A DNA stretch of 11,633 nt from Phoronis ovalis (Eukaryota; Phoronida; Phoronidae). The notes below the pieces were generated by a model. That model searched no databases. It was not told where the DNA came from and saw only the letters and a list, made by a program, of their open reading frames with translations. The stretch lies in the NCBI GenBank assembly GCA_028565635.1, contig JAOXYB010051635.1, positions 1-11,633 of the forward strand, written 5' to 3'. Position 1 is the stretch's first letter. The number at the start of each line of letters is the position of its first letter. Of the stretch, positions 7,977 to 11,633 are shown piece after piece. A program made the position numbers and the translations under genes.

Positions 7977-9172
7977 CTTAAAAAGAAGCAAGTAATAAAG
8001 TATTAACGTTGATATTTCAAAACTGCAACTGTGCATTAATTTGATCAAAATTTACATTAAATATTTTTAAATTTCCCAATGTAAAGACAATAATGTATTA
8101 CACTTAAAGTCAAAAAGAAAAAATGCGGATCAATATACACAAATCTCTCTCTGCAACGGGTTACACGAAATAAACAGTAAGGAAATTTAAATGTTCTAAT
8201 GGAAACTCTCATTTATGCTTTTTAATAACCAAAAGCTGTAATTTGCATATATAGTTCCACAAATAAAGCAAATAACACAAGTATATGCCTCCTTGCAGTG
8301 CTATACGAGAGGTCATTTCATGTTATGCCAAGCCTTTTTTGATTTTTGCTTTTATTCCTACGACTGGTAGCCTATATTGATATAGCACCGTAATTGAATA
8401 TTTCTCTAAGAAAGACTAAAATTAAAGAGGAAAATGAAAGGAATATATTTCTAGCCTGGGTTTAGATGTAGATGGGGTCAGTTTTAAATCGTCCTATTTA
8501 TATCTTAACCATAATATAACTGAATTGGTGTATACACTTTTTCTTCAAAACACCTAAATCTTCAAAATACCTTTACCAGTTCCGTTGTTTCGAAATTAAG
8601 TATTTGTTCACGTAAATGTACATTATCTTTTTTAAAGAGTGTACTAGTCGTGTGCCATTCTTAATAGATAACGTCATTCGATATTGTCTTTAAGTTCATG
8701 TTTGAAATTTATCGGAATGCCAACGAAACATGGGGAATCTCACCCTAACAGAGTGGGATACGAAACAATCCTCAATATTACGCTGTTTAGAGGGACACAC
8801 TATATCCAATATAAATTCATAGACGATAAGCCAGTGATATGTTTCTTAAGCAGTGAGAGTGTAGTAATATAATCAGAACATTACGGTAGCAACAAATTGA
8901 AAACTCAATGCTCGATATACACAACAATACCAACTGCATTTAATGAACGAACTATCCATACAACGTTTAATATAGGTTAAGAAAGCACCTACGTGTTGAC
9001 TGCACTCGTCTGTAAACCATTCACTTATTTATAATAGTAACATAATGGCCACTTGCTATTAAAACGTTAAATAATTATTGAGATTAGACTCGTTGCATGA
9101 TATTCCAATAAATATTAAACGTAAACGCTCTCTTCAAACTTTGTCTAGTGAGATTCTGTTACGATGCCATAC
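7977..9172 (-). other. Intron-like interval upstream of CCP1
   Basis: Strong pyrimidine tracts with AG occur (for example before 8845 and before 8430), but the segments after them reach stops or have no suitable donor in phase 1. No CCP or PAN cysteine pattern was found. A plus-strand open stretch at 8684-8872 has no recognisable domain. Confidence 0.5.
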
Positions 9173-9266
9173 CTGGAGAGTACACGTATGTTAGGACCTG
9201 TCTGACATTCTAATTGGCCTGTGATTATATATGTACAGCGTATGGGGATGATATATTGAATGTTTG
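9173..9266 (-). CDS. Possible exon resembling the start of a SUEL-type lectin domain (weak)
   Basis: A phase 1 to 2 open segment of 94 bases ends at a very good donor, CCAG|GTATGG. It encodes IRCTYIITGQLECQTG and then PNIRVLS. The spacing of two cysteines about nine residues apart, followed by a Gly and an I-x-V strand, resembles the opening of SUEL/Gal_Lectin domains. The weakness is the 5' end: the best acceptor (CTCACAG, exon from 9297) puts this frame behind a TAA, and the acceptor that fits (AAAAG at 9267-9268) has a poor pyrimidine tract. No 2 to 1 partner with the rest of a lectin domain was found before CCP1. It could be a true exon, a decayed one, or chance. Confidence 0.27.
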
Positions 9267-9368
9267 CTTTTGTGGTAGATGATTGTATATTTTATTGCTG
9301 TGAGCAGAAATTGCAAATAGCAACATTTCAGTGAACAGCTACTGTTTTCAAGTCGTATCCATACTTAC

Positions 9369-9472
9369 TCGAAATTTCGTTGCACACTTTCTCGTGTACC
9401 TCAGATGCATTGCTTGACGGTATCAAATAACGTGGATATACGCTATTTATATAACATTGGGATTCGCCATGT
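9369..9472 (-). CDS. PAN1b: second-half exon of PAN/apple domain 1
   Basis: The exon has 104 bases, phase 2 to 1, and 34 full codons. The acceptor is GCATTTTAG|A and the donor is TCGA|GTAAGT, a near-consensus site. It starts HGESQCYIN and ends HEKVCNEIS, giving cysteines at residues 6 and 30, a C-x23-C pair. The PAN2b exon has the same C-x23-C spacing and similar flanks (CYLN and YEKKCS), which is good evidence that both are second halves of the same fold. Joined to PAN1a it makes a complete six-cysteine apple module. The reading frame stays open upstream of the chosen acceptor, so an earlier acceptor is possible, but only the TTTTAG site gives phase 2 to match PAN1a. The last base A plus GT of CCP1 would give Ser. 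Confidence 0.83.
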
Positions 9473-11061
9473 CTAAAATGCAAATGTGAAGGTTTGTCAG
9501 TATTATTGAATCCACAATAGATTTGATTCACATTAAATTTAAGCAAATTCTTGATGCGGGATTAGAGTTTTTGAAAAAATACATAAATGATGTAAATATA
9601 TTAGGTAGTACCGAAACGCTCGTTTGTTTGAACTGCTTGTGATAAATATTCACGGGAAATAACTTCAGCATCTTCAAACTGTATTAAAGTGTGATATTTT
9701 CCTAATATTTGATACATATAACGTTAGTTGCTAAATAATATAATTTATTAAACTTAACATAATTTCTCTTTAAAGGGTTGTGATGATATGTATAGTATTG
9801 ATTTCAATTTAAGCCAATTTAATTAATACTTGTGAAATGAAACAGGGGGAGGCGAAATCTTTACGTCCTACAGAAAATCTTGAAATTGCCAAATTTGTAA
9901 TGAGGTAGAATTTATGTGAGCAACGTTTCCGGCCCGGCCTGGGTGAACACACGCTCCCATACAAGTATGTATGAAAAAGGGATTATTTTAAGACTGGTTT
10001 GGTATAAGAAAGAGTCTATATTTACCAGACATAGGTATAGTGTAGCAATAACAGTGATTTTGTTATCGAATGTTATAAACTTACCGAGATAAACTGAATC
10101 CAATCGGAAAGTGATATGAATTTCAAAAAAACTTGTATTGAAAAGGAGTGGAATTGAAACAATATATAAACAGAGGGTCAACATTTTGTATATTTTGTAT
10201 AAATGAGTGTATATTTAACCAAGCCTGTATAAAAAGGGGATAGGTACCAGAGTAGCACCCCCGTTTAAAAATATTGCGAGTGCTCAGTCGGGGGACCAGT
10301 TGAACACAACTGATATACAGCTACAATTTTCGCAGCAATATAGGCTAAGTGAAAATTAAAAATTGTATCACACGGCTCAGTTACAACAAAGATGGAATCC
10401 AGTTGATTTAATTTGAGCTAGGCAGAAAGCATTTAACAAATGAGGAAACAATTCTTTCCACTGACATTTTAAGTAAAATAGTAGTGACTAAAAAATGTTT
10501 TCTTCATGTACCTTAATAATACCAATGTCAAAAAAAAATGTTCAAGCAAAAATAGATTTAAAACGAAATTCTTAAAAGTCCACGTACACATGTTCAAGCA
10601 AAAATAGATTTAAAACGAAATTGTTAAAAGTCTACGTAAATTAAGCATACTACGCTGCCAAAAAATTTGAAAACGTGCGTTGTCATTTACACCAGGTATG
10701 GTAAAAAAATGTAATTTCGTAAAATTATATGTGACATACACCGGAAGCCGGTCATGTTTTAAATAATTAAACCAAGATACGCAGCAAAGTCGGGAGTTTA
10801 TTTTATTCCGTTCATAGTGTCTTATAATTTGAATATCAAAGACCAAAAAATAATTGTGTTTCAAAATGTAGAATGAAAGAGAAGATTCCGGAAGCTTTTG
10901 ATTGGATTGTTACTAAATGCTGCTAAAGCATTACAGCACATTTATGCTGTATATCTGCTGTTTTATTAAGTCTCATTTCATACAATTTGATGATGATTTC
11001 GTTTATTATCTTTTTGCTTGCTTAAGCTATAAGTGCCATTACAATTTCATAACGTAAGTAC
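9473..11061 (-). other. Intron within PAN domain 1
   Basis: A phase 2 intron of about 1.6 kb that splits PAN1 at the same structural point as in PAN2. It contains the 52-base tandem duplication and a micro-exon-like segment at 10085-10131. Confidence 0.75.
10538..10636. repeat. Recent 52-base tandem duplication
   Basis: ATGTTCAAGCAAAAATAGAT starts at 10538 and again at 10590. The two copies match over about 47 bases with two differences (C/G near position 34, C/T near position 43), so the duplication is recent. It lies in the PAN1 intron. Confidence 0.93.
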
Positions 11062-11227
11062 CTTCGGGTAAGAAATGTTGTCGATTTGCATTCCATTGTC
11101 TCCAAACAAATATTGTTGCACGCTTCTGAATTGGAGCTTCCTTCTTTATTAAGCTTAACATTATTTTGATCGATGTCAACAATCTTCTTATTAGTTGCAA
11201 CCGTTTCCATAGTACAAGATGAACAAC
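11062..11227 (-). CDS. PAN1a: first-half exon of PAN/apple domain 1
   Basis: The exon has 166 bases, phase 1 to 2, and 54 full codons. The acceptor is pyrimidine-rich and ends TATCAG; the donor is GAAG|GTACTT. Cysteines fall at exon residues 1, 4, 36, 40 and 46. The EACNNICLETMEC segment followed by KSTTF is the classic C-x3-C-x5-C core of a PAN/apple fold, and residue 4 matches the first PAN cysteine. The same layout (C4/6/4, C36/37/33, C40/41/37, C46/47/43) recurs in the other two first-half exons of the window. It continues into the exon at 9369-9472, with the junction codon AG|A giving Arg. The extra cysteine at residue 1 has no partner inside the domain. The upstream exon was not identified. 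An alternative reading frame through the pyrimidine tract looks like a hydrophobic leader but has no ATG. Confidence 0.85.
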
Positions 11228-11633
11228 CTGATAGTCAAACAAACAAAGTAATAAGAATGGCAGTAGCCTATACAATTAAAGCCCAGTTGGCTTCTTGTAT
11301 TCAATACAACTGGTGTTAAGAGATACTGCGACCTCAATATCCAAATTCATGCTCTTGTATATTAAGCTCTTGGAAACAGCTGAATACATTTTGATAATGT
11401 AGATTTTAAGGTTAAAAGAAAATGGCCATTTGCACTCCGCGTGCTTTTTATGGATCCTAAAGGTTACTGTACTTGAATGATTCAGATGTTTCTAATTTTC
11501 TTCAGTGATTAAACAAGACTGTTTACCTAAAGTAGACTTGCTCAAATCCTTGTGAACTTAAAAAAAAAAAAATGTTTAATTCTCTTTTTTATGTCTTTTA
11601 CATCAGTGTTTTTAATTATCTCGAAATTTTTTT
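11228..11633 (-). other. Upstream interval of the gene strand, no exon recognised
   Basis: It contains the PAN1a acceptor tract and a poly(A) run of about 12 bases (11560-11571), which is poly(T) on the gene strand and precedes an AAG. No ATG followed by a signal-peptide-like frame with a good donor was found, so the first exon is probably outside the window. Confidence 0.5.

Larger units (their letters stand above)
2357..11227 (-). other. Partial multi-exon gene for a PAN/apple and CCP/sushi mosaic protein
   Basis: Seven well-supported exons on the minus strand share one reading direction and compatible phases: PAN1a, PAN1b, CCP1, CCP2, PAN2a, PAN2b, PAN3a. Every junction tested in this order keeps the frame, and CCP2 to PAN2a creates a needed cysteine codon. 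PAN modules are disulphide-bonded protein- or sugar-binding folds; CCP modules are beta-sandwich binding modules of complement regulators, adhesion proteins and clotting-type proteases. The product should therefore act outside the cell or on its surface; this is inference from domain families. No initiator methionine with a signal peptide, no transmembrane segment, no catalytic domain and no stop codon of the true frame were found, so both ends are probably outside the window or in undetected small exons. The order assumes a single gene; two adjacent paralogous genes cannot be excluded. Confidence 0.8.

Noticed and set aside
7863-8048. Minus-strand open frame overlapping CCP1 with a hydrophobic start
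   Set aside because: It is in a different frame from the CCP motif and crosses the acceptor at 7977-7978; it is a shadow of CCP1 plus intron.
8684-8872. Plus-strand open frame of about 60 codons, and a minus-strand frame through the same DNA
   Set aside because: Neither shows a domain; the minus frame follows a good acceptor but has no donor in a compatible phase.
11039-11275. Leucine-rich open frame that looks like a signal peptide (RLLPFLLLCLF) before PAN1a
   Set aside because: It has no ATG, and the hydrophobic stretch is the pyrimidine tract of the PAN1a acceptor read in the wrong frame.
11533-11563. Tiny phase 1-1 segment after a poly(T) acceptor and before a GTAAAC donor, upstream of PAN1a
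   Set aside because: Only about 30 bases, no domain residues, and homopolymer tracts create acceptor-like sites by chance.
1-11633. Bacterial features such as operons, CRISPR arrays, IS elements or riboswitches
   Set aside because: The DNA has split exons with GT-AG introns, animal extracellular domains and no long bacterial reading frames.

Overview
This window looks like nuclear DNA from an animal, most likely an invertebrate. It is AT-rich, full of simple repeats, and its only convincing coding content is a set of short exons of extracellular domains separated by introns of about 0.4 to 2.5 kb. I see no bacterial operon, rRNA, tRNA or CRISPR array. The taxon is not shown by the sequence; a mollusc or similar AT-rich marine invertebrate is a guess.

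All well-supported exons lie on the minus strand, so the gene reads from about 11.2 kb down to about 2.4 kb. In transcript order they are: PAN/apple domain 1 in two exons (11062-11227, 9369-9472); CCP/sushi 1 (7824-7976); CCP/sushi 2 (6204-6374); PAN 2 in two exons (5591-5756, 5068-5150); and the first half of PAN 3 (2357-2540). Intron phases agree throughout: CCP exons are phase 1 to 1, first-half PAN exons 1 to 2, second-half PAN exons 2 to 1. The first-half exons of PAN 1 and PAN 2 are both 166 bases, and both second halves carry a C-x23-C pair. The fourth cysteine of CCP 2 is completed only by joining to the PAN 2 exon (T|GC). The start codon, signal peptide and 3' end were not found; the gene probably runs off both sides of the window.

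Possible further exons in the introns are a 1-1 exon at 6587-6667 with an unassigned cysteine-bearing segment, a linker-like exon at 7386-7439, and a segment at 9173-9266 that resembles the start of a SUEL-type galactose-binding lectin domain.

The rest is intron or flank: a degenerate GAGTCGTGAGT-type minisatellite (about 1809-1929), an AT-only stretch (2157-2304), a duplicated element with GATTCA-rich ends (4029-4670), a perfect 14-bp-arm hairpin (4847-4889), a fresh 52-base tandem duplication (10538-10636), transposon-end-like CAGGGTGACACG motifs, and a CpG-rich block at about 541-1560 that contrasts with the CpG-poor gene body.

The predicted product is a secreted or cell-surface mosaic protein of PAN and CCP modules. 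Such proteins usually bind other proteins or sugars in adhesion or innate immunity, but nothing here fixes a specific function.
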